From: Rhodococcus maanshanensis NBRC 100610
GTDB taxonomy: Bacteria; Actinomycetota; Actinomycetes; Mycobacteriales; Mycobacteriaceae
Length of the DNA: 64,000 bases
NCBI RefSeq assembly: GCF_001894865.1
Contig: NZ_BCXA01000030.1
Span: forward strand, 1 to 64,000
Direction: 5' to 3'
The translations under genes were made by a program, and so were the position numbers. Positions within the stretch are counted from its first letter, which is position 1. Each line of letters starts with the position of its first letter. Shown here piece by piece: positions 1 through 9,222 of this stretch. A model generated the notes under the pieces. That model was not told the DNA's origin and did no database searches. It saw nothing but the letters and a program-made list of their open reading frames with translations.

Positions 1-14
1 GGCGGCGCGGCCGG

Positions 15-317
15 TCAGGCGACGTGCACGTGCACCCACGGTGCGGGGTTGACCTGGACCTCGAGCACCGAAGGGCCGGCCGCGGCCCGGATCGAGGAGG
101 TGGGCGGCGCCCAGACGGCGCCGTTGAGCTGCATGAAGATCGCCCGATCCGGATCACCGCCGAGCAGATAACACAGGTCCGTGTCCGTCCGGAACTCGTC
201 GGTCGTGTGCGGACCGATCCGCTGCGGAGGCGGCGGCTGCACAGGGCTCGGTGGCCCGCCGTCGAGCAGCAGTTCCTCGTTGGTCGTGTTGACGACCCTG
301 ACGGTCATGCATGTCAT
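15..317 (-). CDS. Small hypothetical protein
   Basis: This is a 100-residue protein that I do not recognise. It has no signal peptide or membrane segment, and a proline-rich stretch lies near residues 25-35. The ATG at 317 is preferred over the GTG three codons upstream, because GAGGTG lies six bases before it and overlaps the GTG. It follows the GMC oxidoreductase gene on the same strand after a 114-bp gap in which I see nothing, so it could be the last gene of that operon or stand alone. Function is unknown. The coding call rests on codon use, the ribosome site and the absence of a better overlapping frame. Confidence 0.55.
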   Translation of the reverse strand: MTCMTVRVVNTTNEELLLDGGPPSPVQPPPPQRIGPHTTDEFRTDTDLCYLLGGDPDRAIFMQLNGAVWAPPTSSIRAAAGPSVLEVQVNPAPWVHVHVA

Positions 318-431
318 CGGAATCACCTCGGTTCATCCGTCCCACATGTCTATCGTTCGTGCTGACTCCATCGTGACACCGCGCACCGACATCGGCACCA
401 GTAGTCCACTACCCGCCTGTTCGCACTGCGT

Positions 432-1994
432 TCAGTCCTCGGCGAGCAGCAGGGCGACGGCGCGTTCGGCGACGGCGGCGATGGTCTTCGACGGGTTCCG
501 CCCGATCGCCCTCGGTATCACCGCGCCGTCCATGACGTAGAGCCCGTCCTGCCCGAACACCCGGCACGCGTGATCGACGACCCCGGCCGCGGGCGAGGCC
601 GCCATGTTGCACCCGCCGAGCGGGTGCGGCGTCACCAGGGCGCGAAACCGCTTCCAGGTGAGCAACGGGTTGGGCTTGCCCCCGGTCGCCTCGGTCAGCA
701 GCCCGTGCATCTCGGCCATCGCCCCGATCGCCGTCTCGGACCGGTGCGGATTCCAGTCCAGCTTCACCACCCGGCGCCACGGCCGGACCCGGCCGCGACC
801 GAGGTAGAAGGAGCCGTCCGCCGCGTCGACCGACTGACCGAACCACGGCATCACCGAGTCGAAGGCGCCGGCCCGCGACAGGCGCAGCCACATGCGGCGG
901 CGCAACGGTGAACCGACACCGTCGCGCAGCCGCTGCTCGAAACAGTTCCGCAACAGGTTCGGGATCCCGCCGTCCTCCACGAAGTACCGCCCACCGCGCG
1001 CACCGTCGAGGAAGTCGATGGCCGAGGTGATCGTCGGACCGGATGTCGGCGCTATCGATGTGCGGCGGTACCCGGAGGGGGTGAGGAAGTCCCCGTTCGA
1101 GCTCCAACCGCGGCCGAGGGCGCGCGGCAGGTCCGGCAGCGTCCGGTGCTCGTCGCGCGAGCGCAGGAGCAGTTCCGTGGAGCCGAGTGACCCGGCGGCG
1201 AGGATCACCCGGCGTGCCGTCACCGAGTCGGGCCTGCGGCGCCCGCCCTCCAGATGATCGAAATGCACGCGCCAGCCCCCGTCCGCCCGCGAGAGATACC
1301 GCGCAAGGGACAGCGGCGCGATGACGGCACCGGAGTTCTCCGCAGCCGCGAGGTAGTTCAGGTCGAGGGTGTTCTTCGCCCTCGTTGGACACCCGACGTC
1401 GCAGCTGCCGCAGTGCACGCAGGTGCCCTGCTCGCGGCCATGGGCGTTGCGCGCCACCACCGACCTCTCGTACTCGGGTGTCTCCGCGGGGGCGGGCGTG
1501 AACTGCGGGTCGAATCGGATCGCCAGGGGCACCTTCTGGAAGCGCTCGCCCTCCCCGATGGCGTCCGCGGCCCGCCGCATCAGTTCGAGCCGGGCGGTGT
1601 GCTGGCCCGCGGGGATCTCCATCGGGGTCAGCATGTCGGAGACGGCCCGGTAGTACGGCGCCATCTCCTGCGCCGTGATCGCGGACGGCCAGCCGGAGTC
1701 GAACGCCTCCGGCCGGGCATCGATGCACACGTTCGCGTAGATCAGCGATCCCCCGCCGACCCCCGCGCCCTGCGCGACGAGCATCTGATCCAGGAACCGC
1801 AGCTCCAGCCACCCGTTGCGCCGGTGTGGGGCACGGGGATCGAACAGCCACGCGTCGCCGGGTCTGCGCGGATAGTCCTCCGGTTCCCATCGCCTGCCCC
1901 GTTCGAGCACCAGCACGCTGCGCCCGGCCGCCGCGAGCCGGCAGGCCGCGACCGCGCCGCCGAACCCGCTGCCAACGATCACCACGTCGTACAT
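432..1994 (-). CDS. GMC oxidoreductase, cholesterol-oxidase-like
   Basis: This 520-residue flavoprotein probably oxidises a hydroxyl group on a sterol-like or other lipid alcohol. The N-terminal FAD-binding motif VGSGFGG is at residues 8-13. GAGVGGGSLIYANV at about 76-89 and HPLGGC near the C-terminus, followed by a DGAVIP segment, are typical of the GMC family. Four cysteines at 192, 195, 198 and 202 (CVHCGSCDVGC) give the ferredoxin-like pattern of the cholesterol-oxidase/glucose-dehydrogenase branch. The ATG at 1994 overlaps the metallophosphatase stop (TGATG) and starts right at the dinucleotide-binding fold; longer in-frame starts would lie inside the upstream gene. It is the last gene of a translationally coupled operon. 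The true substrate is not deducible. Confidence 0.88.
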   Translation of the reverse strand: MYDVVIVGSGFGGAVAACRLAAAGRSVLVLERGRRWEPEDYPRRPGDAWLFDPRAPHRRNGWLELRFLDQMLVAQGAGVGGGSLIYANVCIDARPEAFDSGWPSAITAQEMAPYYRAVSDMLTPMEIPAGQHTARLELMRRAADAIGEGERFQKVPLAIRFDPQFTPAPAETPEYERSVVARNAHGREQGTCVHCGSCDVGCPTRAKNTLDLNYLAAAENSGAVIAPLSLARYLSRADGGWRVHFDHLEGGRRRPDSVTARRVILAAGSLGSTELLLRSRDEHRTLPDLPRALGRGWSSNGDFLTPSGYRRTSIAPTSGPTITSAIDFLDGARGGRYFVEDGGIPNLLRNCFEQRLRDGVGSPLRRRMWLRLSRAGAFDSVMPWFGQSVDAADGSFYLGRGRVRPWRRVVKLDWNPHRSETAIGAMAEMHGLLTEATGGKPNPLLTWKRFRALVTPHPLGGCNMAASPAAGVVDHACRVFGQDGLYVMDGAVIPRAIGRNPSKTIAAVAERAVALLLAED

Positions 1995-3850
1995 CACGGC
2001 GAGCCGCCGGGCGCGGCGCCGTTGGGTATCAGGAACGGCCCCTCGATCAGGTGCGGGCGCAGCGGTTCGACGGGGTCGATGACCCGCTGACACCCCTCCG
2101 GCAGGTCCAGGCTCACCGACCGGGTCCGGCGGAACCGGCGTCGCGGCGCCGGGTCATCTCGGGACTCCACACCAGGCGCCGCCACCCACCCGGTCGACTG
2201 TGCGTGCAGGCCGACCGGATAGACACGCAGCCCCTGCGCGGAGATGTGCATCCGGAGGAAGGACTTGTAGCCCTCGATGCCCTGCGCCGAATAGACCTCC
2301 AGGTTGTGCATTCCCAGCAACTTGTGGCTCAGGAACAGGTACAGACCGAAAAGCGTGCCGCAGTACAGGTAGAGCGCGCCCAACGAGATCGGGACGCTGA
2401 GCCACCAGGCGAGGCCTGCCCTCAGCACCCACCGCACGAGCAGGAATCCACCCGTCAGCAGGAGCAGCGCGTGCGCCCCGCCGACGACCCCCGCGGCGGC
2501 GGGACGCATCCCGGGCGCGCACCCGCTGACCCCGAACACGGACAGCGCCGCGACGATGGCGAGGCACACCGCCGCCGGTCCGAACCCCTGCAGGGTCCCG
2601 AGCACACCGCCGAGGATCCCCTCGTTGCCGCCGCCTGCCCCCAGCAGCATCGCGGCGAACCCGGACAGCACGGTGAGCACGGCGGTGGTGAAGACGTTCG
2701 AGGCCGCGAAGCCCAGCACCCCGCGCCGCAGCCGGACGGACTGCCGCTCCGTCGGGAAGGCCGCCTGCCGTCGGGCGGAGCCGACGTAGGAGGGTCCGTC
2801 CGACATCGACACGTCCACCGGCGTGCCGATCGTGCCCTGGGCGAATGCACCACCCCCGCCGCACACGATGTAGTGGCGCTCCTGCTCCCCCACGGTGCCG
2901 TGGTGGCGCACGTAGTGATGGTGGTCGCCGCTGAGCACCAGCGGCACCTCGATGTCGCGATCGGGCCTGCGGGCCAGGTCCATGATGATGTCGAGCTTCG
3001 TGGCGGTCGCGGAATCCACTCGGCCGCCGGGTGTTCCGGCCGCGGCGTCGTCTATCCACGTCGGGTTCGGCACGCAGAGGATCACCCGGTCCCCCGGCTC
3101 CAGCTGCTGCGCGCGGGCCCGGAAGTAGTCGTACTGCGGCGGGTCCAGGTCGTCCTCCAGCGCGGTGTCCACGCCCCAGACCCACCACCGGTGCGGCAGC
3201 CGCAGCGCGTAGTAACTGCGCCGCTGCTGTGCCTCCCAGGCCCCGAACCAGGTTCTGCCGTCGGGTGATTGACAGAACTGGCGGATGAACGCGGTGAGGC
3301 CGTCGTACCAGTCGTGGTTTCCCGGAATGGCGAAGAGCCTGCGCCCCCTCGGCTGTGCGATCCGGGCGCTGCGCATCGGATCGACCAGCCGGTGCTGGTA
3401 CTGCTGACTCGACCCCGCCGGGTACACCTGGTCGCCGCCCAGCAACAGCACCTCGCCGGCGGGCAGCACGGTCTGGCCGGGGCCAGGGGGCGGCAGCCCC
3501 TCGGTCCGGCAGTCATCGGGCACCCGCTGCGGCACTTGCGCGCCCGGTTCGGCGACGACCAGTCCGTCCCGGCCGAGCAGCCACATGACGGAGGCGGTGG
3601 CATCCCAGCCGTCGCCGGTGTCCGCCAGATAATCCAGCCAGATCTCTTCCGCGCCGGAACAATCCGCGCAGAATGCCGGTTCGGCCTCGAGCGCGGCCAT
3701 GATCTCGCGGCGCCCACTCATCGAGCCGATCACCGATGCGGCGACGGCGCGCGCACCGAGGGCAACGAGTTGCCGGGCCTCGAACCAGCCGACCTTACGC
3801 TGCGGACTGATCGTCAGCCGCCCGGCGGCCATCCGATACGGCCCGGTCAT
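1994..3850 (-). CDS. Metallophosphatase with C-terminal membrane domain
   Basis: This 618-residue protein joins a calcineurin-like phosphoesterase to a membrane tail. GGDQVYP, GNHDWYD and the later SGDHHHYVRHH match the metal-binding blocks of the metallophosphatase superfamily. After about residue 400 four hydrophobic segments follow, and then a basic cytoplasmic tail. The predicted job is hydrolysis of a phosphoester at the membrane; substrate unknown. The ATG at 3850 overlaps the stop of the upstream gene (ATGA), and its own stop overlaps the GMC start (TGATG). Translation is therefore tightly coupled to both neighbours, which argues that the phosphatase works with the hydrolase and the GMC oxidase. 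Confidence 0.85.
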   Translation of the reverse strand: MTGPYRMAAGRLTISPQRKVGWFEARQLVALGARAVAASVIGSMSGRREIMAALEAEPAFCADCSGAEEIWLDYLADTGDGWDATASVMWLLGRDGLVVAEPGAQVPQRVPDDCRTEGLPPPGPGQTVLPAGEVLLLGGDQVYPAGSSQQYQHRLVDPMRSARIAQPRGRRLFAIPGNHDWYDGLTAFIRQFCQSPDGRTWFGAWEAQQRRSYYALRLPHRWWVWGVDTALEDDLDPPQYDYFRARAQQLEPGDRVILCVPNPTWIDDAAAGTPGGRVDSATATKLDIIMDLARRPDRDIEVPLVLSGDHHHYVRHHGTVGEQERHYIVCGGGGAFAQGTIGTPVDVSMSDGPSYVGSARRQAAFPTERQSVRLRRGVLGFAASNVFTTAVLTVLSGFAAMLLGAGGGNEGILGGVLGTLQGFGPAAVCLAIVAALSVFGVSGCAPGMRPAAAGVVGGAHALLLLTGGFLLVRWVLRAGLAWWLSVPISLGALYLYCGTLFGLYLFLSHKLLGMHNLEVYSAQGIEGYKSFLRMHISAQGLRVYPVGLHAQSTGWVAAPGVESRDDPAPRRRFRRTRSVSLDLPEGCQRVIDPVEPLRPHLIEGPFLIPNGAAPGGSP

Positions 3851-4461
3851 GCCCGCCGCCGCAGCAGATAGGTGGAGATCAGTCCGCCTGCGAAGAACGC
3901 GGAGAACCGTCCCGCGGCCGCCCACCGGCGCCACATCGACACGCCACCGGTCACGGTGAGCGAGCCGAGCAGCGCCGTGAAGGCCGTCAGGCGCAGCCGC
4001 AGCATCCCCGCCGCCACCACCGGACCCTCTCGATCCCCCTCGTGCAGGGTCACCAGCAGGGTGGTGGTGGCGGGCCACAGCCGCCACGGACCCGCGACCC
4101 GAATCTCCTTGTGGCCTCGGAACCAGTGCCTGACCCCGTCGATGTCCACACCGAGTTCGTAGACCATGTGGGTCATCCGGGCCTGCTCCGTGGGAGTGAA
4201 CAGGCCGAAGCGCCCCGAGTCGGACTCGAATCGGCCACCGAGCGACGGGATGTCGACCTCGCCGGACAGCCTCGCCTCGTGGCGCGGGTCGTCCAGGAAC
4301 GCGCCGAGGTCCTCGATGTGGATCGTCCCGCGCACCACCGCACCGAACGCGCCCGGGTTGCGATACCCCGACCTCGGGTCGGTCTCGCCGGGCGTGAGCT
4401 GCCCGGTCATGGTCTCGCCGAAGCGGATCCCGGCGACGGGCCGACCGGACGGCCCGCTCAC
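3847..4461 (-). CDS. Beta-rich membrane-anchored protein, linker-domain family of GMC/hydrolase fusions
   Basis: This 204-residue protein has a soluble N-terminal part and two C-terminal hydrophobic segments (about 150-170 and 185-202). The core around residues 35-125 contains an IEDLGAFLDDP stretch, a GRF turn and a WRLWPATTTLLVTLHEG strand pattern. From memory this resembles the middle domain of roughly 1,100-residue bacterial proteins that fuse a GMC oxidase, this domain and an alpha/beta hydrolase. Here all three parts are separate genes. The GTG start at 4461 overlaps the upstream stop (GTGA), which decides the start against the longer frame. Function is unknown; a lipid-binding or scaffold role is inference. 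Confidence 0.7.
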   Translation of the reverse strand: MSGPSGRPVAGIRFGETMTGQLTPGETDPRSGYRNPGAFGAVVRGTIHIEDLGAFLDDPRHEARLSGEVDIPSLGGRFESDSGRFGLFTPTEQARMTHMVYELGVDIDGVRHWFRGHKEIRVAGPWRLWPATTTLLVTLHEGDREGPVVAAGMLRLRLTAFTALLGSLTVTGGVSMWRRWAAAGRFSAFFAGGLISTYLLRRRA

Positions 4462-4820
4462 CGGTCCGCCCTGGCGTCGAAGGCGAGCCGGTAGAACCAG
4501 TACGCCACCGCGGCCCACTGGACGAACCACAGGACCACCGCGACGGAGCTGAGCGAGTCGGTCTTGTAGGCGATGGCCGTCGCGGCCAGCCCGGCGACCA
4601 CTGCGACCCGCGGCGGCCAGCCGAGACCGCTGAGCCATTCGGTGCCCATCATCAGCAGCCCGGTCAGCAACGCGATCAGCGAGAGCGCGAGGAACCATCC
4701 GTCGGGCAGCGGCCGCGGACCGGTGGCCTCGTCGGAGAGTGCGGCGGTCAGTCCGGCACCCATGAGCAGCGAGGCGCAGAGCAACAGCAGCAGGTGGCTC
4801 CACAGCAGCGAACGCGGCAT
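4458..4820 (-). CDS. Small integral membrane protein
   Basis: This is a 120-residue protein with four hydrophobic segments, at about 7-27, 43-61, 68-84 and 90-110. It is probably an inner-membrane component with both ends in the cytoplasm. The ATG at 4820 begins two bases after the hydrolase stop, and its stop overlaps the next GTG start, so it sits in the middle of the coupled operon. It has no recognisable catalytic motif. It might anchor or organise the hydrolase, phosphatase and oxidase at the membrane, but this is inferred from position only. A longer in-frame extension exists upstream but would overlap the hydrolase gene completely and reads as a shadow. Confidence 0.7.
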   Translation of the reverse strand: MPRSLLWSHLLLLLCASLLMGAGLTAALSDEATGPRPLPDGWFLALSLIALLTGLLMMGTEWLSGLGWPPRVAVVAGLAATAIAYKTDSLSSVAVVLWFVQWAAVAYWFYRLAFDARADR

Positions 4821-4822
4821 CG

Positions 4823-5947
4823 TCAGCCCCTGTTCAGTTCGTCGAGGATGAAGGGAAAGACGTCCCGCGCGGCGTGCCTGCCGAGGAACACGTCGAGATG
4901 CCCGTACCCGTGCATCTGCTGGAACACGTGGCGCCCCGGCGCGATCCGCTCGAAGTAGTCGAAGGTCTTCGCCATCCCCGAGGGCAGGAAGGTGTTGTTC
5001 TGGTCGCCGGTCATGAAGGCGAACCGGGCATCGGTCTGCGGCGCCTGCGCGAACAGATCGCTCGGCAGCACATCCGGGTAGTTGCCCATCGTCACCAGGT
5101 GGCCTGCGGCGGCGCATTCGGCCATCTGCGCGAAGAAGGTGACAGGGACGAAGCCGAACTCACCCTTGATCCACTCGTGGGTCGCCTCGTCCAGGTTCTC
5201 GTGCGACCACAGCGTCGGGAAGCTGCTGCCGTAGGTGAAGCTGCTGTGCTTGCACACCGCGTTGTTGCATTCGTGATGCGTCGCCCGTACCGCCCAGTCG
5301 AACACCTTGGGCCAGAACCCCGGCGCGTGCAGCCCCCACTGCGGATTGAAGTAGGGCATCACCTTGCCGAAGGTGGCGACGGCGAGGGGCAGCTTCAGGA
5401 ACGACAGGGAGGTCAGCTGCGGGTGCAGTGCCACCGAATTGCTCACCACCGTCGTCACTTCCGGCAGCAGGCCGGAGACGATGGACATCATGAAGCTGGT
5501 CGAGCCCTGGCAGTGCACCACCGCTTTGAGGGTCTCCGCGCCGGTCCGTTCGAGCACCGTCCGCACGGCGGCGGGGTGGTCGTACACGGCAGCGTCGTCG
5601 AGGTGGTACTCGCTGGGGGCGAAGTCGATGCTGGCCCGCCAGTTGAGGATCCACACGTCGTAGCCGGCGCGGGCGAGGAACTCCGGCAGCGTGTCCTCCG
5701 TCGGCGGCGAGAAGATGTCGGCGCGGACGCTGGTGCCGCCGATCAACAGCACCGGACCTTCCCCTGGGGTGGTCGACCCCGGCAGCAGGTGCTTGAGGTT
5801 GAGCTCGCGGGGCTCCTCCTCCGTGGTGTGGAAGGGGACGGTCTCGAACCGGGCCTGTTGCGCGACGGACTGTCGGGGACCGGGCGGCGCGAAGGCGGCA
5901 CCGTCGAGTCGCGCAGGATCGAGCCGTCTGCGCTTGGTTCGCCGCAT
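4823..5947 (-). CDS. Alpha/beta hydrolase with cysteine nucleophile
   Basis: This 374-residue alpha/beta hydrolase is the first gene of the five-gene operon. The nucleophile elbow reads VVHCQGSTSF, with Cys146 where Ser is normal in the GxSxG motif. The probable oxyanion region is LLIGG at about 67-71 and the catalytic histidine is in GYGHLDVF near the C-terminus. A Cys nucleophile recalls dienelactone hydrolase and the hydrolase half of GMC/hydrolase fusion proteins. There is no signal peptide. The ATG at 5947 has GGAG five bases upstream; an ATG at 5962 is the alternative. The predicted product cleaves an ester, lactone or thioester of a lipid that the downstream GMC oxidase may also use. 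Confidence 0.82.
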   Translation of the reverse strand: MRRTKRRRLDPARLDGAAFAPPGPRQSVAQQARFETVPFHTTEEEPRELNLKHLLPGSTTPGEGPVLLIGGTSVRADIFSPPTEDTLPEFLARAGYDVWILNWRASIDFAPSEYHLDDAAVYDHPAAVRTVLERTGAETLKAVVHCQGSTSFMMSIVSGLLPEVTTVVSNSVALHPQLTSLSFLKLPLAVATFGKVMPYFNPQWGLHAPGFWPKVFDWAVRATHHECNNAVCKHSSFTYGSSFPTLWSHENLDEATHEWIKGEFGFVPVTFFAQMAECAAAGHLVTMGNYPDVLPSDLFAQAPQTDARFAFMTGDQNNTFLPSGMAKTFDYFERIAPGRHVFQQMHGYGHLDVFLGRHAARDVFPFILDELNRG

Positions 5948-6004
5948 TACGGCTCCGTTCATCGGAAGGGGCGGTTGTTGTCCCTTCCATTGTGTCGCCT
6001 ACGT

Positions 6005-6027
6005 CCGATTACGGCGCGCGTAGTCGG
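6005..6027. terminator. Inverted repeat after the luxR stop
   Basis: Nine-base arms (6005-6013 and 6019-6027, one mismatch) flank GCGCG immediately after the regulator stop codon. There is no T tract. It could be a weak terminator or attenuator, or an operator in front of the hydrolase operon, whose start is only about 60-80 bp away. Confidence 0.35.
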
Positions 6028-8627
6028 CTACCTGCTTCCCACCCGAACCGCGTCCGCCAGCGCGGCCCGGTCCGCGACGTTCAGCTTGATGCAGGAACGG
6101 TAGATGTGCCCCTCGACCGTGCGGACGGAGACCACGAGGCGATCCGCGATCTCCTTGTTGGACAGGCCGAGCGCCACCATCGAGGCGACCTCCCGTTCCC
6201 GCTCGGTCAGCGGCAGCGGCTTCGCGACCACGGCGAGTGCGGGCGTGGTGGCCCCGCACAGGTCCGCGATCCGCTTGGCATTGGCCGTCGAGGCGAGTTC
6301 GGCGCGGCGGTTCCCTGCGCTCGCGTGCGCCGCCGCCGCCTGCGCCGCTGCGTCCGCCGCCGCGAGCAGGGCGCCCGCCTCCTCCACCTTCCCGGCGATG
6401 GTGTCCAGCGCCTCCCCGTCGCCGTCCGCCAGCGCCCTCGCGTGGGCGGCGGCGGCCTTGAGCAGGGGGCTGGGGACCCGGTCCGCGATCTCCGCCAGGC
6501 GCGGCGCGGTGGTCGCGTCCCCGAACCTGGTGGCCAGGTACAGGCACAGGCCCTCCTGCGCGAGCAGTTCCGACCCGGCCGCCGCGGCAGCGGCGGCCCT
6601 GGCATGGGCGATCGCCTGCCTGGTGTCGGACTCGCTGGCCGCGACCCACGCCCTGGTCACCTCCAGGTCCGAACGGAAGACCTCGGTGTTCGCGCCGAAC
6701 AGCCGCTCGGCGCGCACCAACTCCTCGCGGGCCTCCCCTGCCCGGCCGAGCGCGGCGAGGGACTGACACAGGAACGCCGCGGACAGGAAGGCCCACGAAT
6801 AGCCGGTTCCCTCGAGAACCGCTGCCGCCTGGCGGAATTCGGTCTCCGCGGCGGCCAGCGCGCCCTTCACGAACAGCACCCGGCCCAGCAGCACGCCACC
6901 GAGCGAGCGGCCCGGCTGTTGCATCTCGGCGAAGTCGACGTAGTGTCGCGCGAGCTCCTCCGCCGCGTCGAGCTCACCCGACATCGTCTGCGTGTACACC
7001 TGGCCGAGCCCGATGGTGAAGCGCAGCAACCCGGTCTCGGACTCCGCAGCCGCCGCCAACCCGCGCTCGGCGAACGACGGGACCTCGTCGAACCGGCCCA
7101 GATACGCGGTGGCCAGGGCCCCGCTCGCACCCGCCCATGCCTTCGCGAGCGGCAGCGCGACGGGCGAATCGATCACCTCGTAGATGCTCGCCGTCGCCGC
7201 CGCGGGTTGCGCGGCGTACACGGCGAACATCGCTTCCAGCGCGTCCAGCAGGTTCACCGCCGCCGGATTGGAGAGCCTGGCGCGCACCGTGGCCATCACC
7301 GAGGCGGCCTCGTCGGGCCTGCCGAGCATCCAGAACAGGTTCGCCGACCGGGGCAGGCACCACAGCAGCAGGTCGAACTCGCCGAGGGAGGTGGTGTCGA
7401 TCGGGCCGAGCACGGCCTCGGCCTCCGTGCCGCGCCCCTGCCAGGCCAGCGAGTGGGCGAGCGGAAGGGCCGCCGCGAACCCGGCGCCCATCGCCATCGC
7501 CCCGCGTGCGAGCCGCTCCCCGAGGACCAGTTCGCCGAGGGTGAGCGCATCCCTGGCCGCGGAGATCAGCAGCTCGGCCTCCGGGGGCGAGTCGCTGTCG
7601 AGCGCGAGGGCGGCCAACCGGATCCGATCGCTCACGTGGGCGGGCGGATGGTCCGCGATCTGACGCGCCATCTCGCCGCGCAGCCGCCGCGCGGCGAGGA
7701 TGCCGGTGCCCGCGCGCACCACCTCGCCGTACAGCGGGTGCGCCAACTTCACCGTCAGCCCGGAGTCGTCGCGACGGCGCACCCGGACCAGGCCCTCGTT
7801 CTCCGCCGCCTCGACCGTCTCGGGGGCGCTGAGCTTCGAGAGCACCTCGAGCGAGAGCGGCTCCTGAAACGCCAGCAGTTCCAGCACGTGCCGCAGCTCG
7901 GGGTCCAGGTGATCGATCCGCGACTCGATCAGCGTGCTCAGGTGCGGGCTGATCACGGTCTCGCCGCGGAGCTGCCAGACCCCGGCGACCTCACGCAGCG
8001 TGCCGCCTCCAGCGCGCCCTCCACGACGTGCCGCAGGAACAGCGGATTGCCCTCCGACATCACGAAGATCCGATTGGCGCTCGACTCCTCGACCGGCCCT
8101 CCGAGCACCGATTCGACCAGCGAGACCGCCTCCGCCCGCGTGAACGGGGGCAACTCCACCCGGGTGAGCAGGTTGTCCTTCCACAGGGCTGTGATCGCGT
8201 CCGGCACCGGTTCCCCGGTCCGGACGGTGACCACGAGCGGCGCGATCCGGTTGACGGCGAGCTGGTGCACGAATGTCGCAGAGAGCCGATCGAGCAGGTG
8301 CGCGTCGTCGACGCCGATCACGATGTCGGCGCCGTCGGCGACGAGATGCTCCCTGGCCGCGCGCAGCACCGAGGCCGCGTCCATCGGGCTCGACACGCCG
8401 ACGAGGTGGGCGAATGCGCCGAGCGGCACGGCGCGTGCCGATTCCGTGCCCGCGGCCCAACGGCGTTCACCGGCGAAGGCTCCGACGGCCGCCCTGGCCA
8501 GTGTGGTCTTGCCGACCCCGGCCTCGCCGGTGAGCACGGCACCCCACGGACCCCGCCGATTGCGCAACGTGGACACCACGGTGCGGAGCTCGTCGTCCCG
8601 ATTCACCGTGGGCCACGCGAAGACCAT
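6028..8627 (-). pseudogene. LuxR/LAL-type ATPase regulator, frameshifted
   Basis: The gene encodes a large ATP-binding LuxR (LAL) regulator split between two frames. The first part (8627 to about 8003) has Walker A GEAGVGKTT and a VDDAHLL Walker B. The second part continues in another frame through a tetratricopeptide-like helical region to a C-terminal LuxR helix-turn-helix (PLTEREREVASMVALGLSNKE). The frames join at 8002-8006, in the GGCGG run after VVEGALEA. The span is 2,600 bases, so one extra base would restore 866 codons plus stop. Either this is a real one-base deletion that inactivates the regulator, or it is a sequencing error. It lies upstream of the hydrolase/GMC operon on the same strand and is its natural regulator candidate. 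Confidence 0.82.
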
Positions 8628-8655
8628 GGCCGGATTCTAAGCTCTGGCGCTGAAA

Positions 8656-8699
8656 TGCCGTTACTCAGCGATGAGAGTGCCGTTACTCCGCAATGAGAA
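8656..8699. repeat. 22-bp tandem repeat carrying a duplicated gene end
   Basis: Two 22-bp copies (8656-8677 and 8678-8699) differ at three positions. On the minus strand each encodes Leu-Ile-Ala-Glu-stop. The first-encountered copy is the actual end of the 8683-9222 gene. Two of the three differences are synonymous third-codon changes. Confidence 0.7.
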
Positions 8700-9222
8700 C
8701 GAACCCGGGCCGATGCGAAGGACCGCCGTCGTCATCCGAGCCGTCGATCGCGGCGACGATCACCCCGACCCCGGTCCGCACCAGCGCCGAACGGCTTGCC
8801 GGTTCCGGTGAGTTCTCGGCAGTGAAGTTGTCGAGCGGGTGCGTTCCGCCCTCGAGGGTGGACATGTTGAACCAGGTCACCGTGAGCGTCTCGTCCCACG
8901 ATTCCGGGCCTGAGCCCGAGGGGAGGTCCACCATGAACCGCAGGGTGTCGGCCCGCGCGACGAGCCGGTCGGTCCTGGCCCTGCCGATCCGCATCCCGCG
9001 CGGCTGTACCTGGAAGCGCCTGGAGTTCAGTCCGGACGGGGTGCACATCTGCCCGATCCCGAGGTCGAGCAGACGCCTGGCCGCCTCGAGGTCAGCGGCT
9101 CGTACCGCATCGCCCTCGCCGTGCATCTCGGCTGCCGCCGCGACGAGTCCTGACCTGCAGAACCGGATGGTCCGGGCAAGGGTGTCGGGATGGTCTCGGG
9201 TCGTCGGCATCGTGATCTGCAT
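8683..9222 (-). CDS. Hypothetical protein
   Basis: This is a 179-residue soluble protein that I cannot assign to a family. The first third is helical and the remainder is beta-rich, ending in FVLIAE. There is no signal peptide and no cysteine cluster. The ATG at 9222 has GGAG six bases upstream. It is divergent from the Rv0358-like gene and shares with it a 185-bp intergenic region that contains a large palindrome (9323-9381). Its 3' end is tandemly duplicated. It lies just upstream of the frameshifted LuxR gene on the same strand, separated by 55 bp, but no functional link can be shown. Confidence 0.6.
   Translation of the reverse strand: MQITMPTTRDHPDTLARTIRFCRSGLVAAAAEMHGEGDAVRAADLEAARRLLDLGIGQMCTPSGLNSRRFQVQPRGMRIGRARTDRLVARADTLRFMVDLPSGSGPESWDETLTVTWFNMSTLEGGTHPLDNFTAENSPEPASRSALVRTGVGVIVAAIDGSDDDGGPSHRPGFVLIAE

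Noticed and set aside
409-1890. Long open frame antiparallel or frame-shifted to the GMC gene, and many similar 200-600-residue frames across the window
   Set aside because: High-GC shadow frames: rich in Arg/Ala/Gly/Pro, no domains, and they overlap genes with clear motifs.
8000-8010. Programmed ribosomal frameshift in the LuxR gene
   Set aside because: No slippery heptamer or downstream structure is evident at the join, and LAL regulators are not known to use frameshifting; a deletion or read error is simpler.
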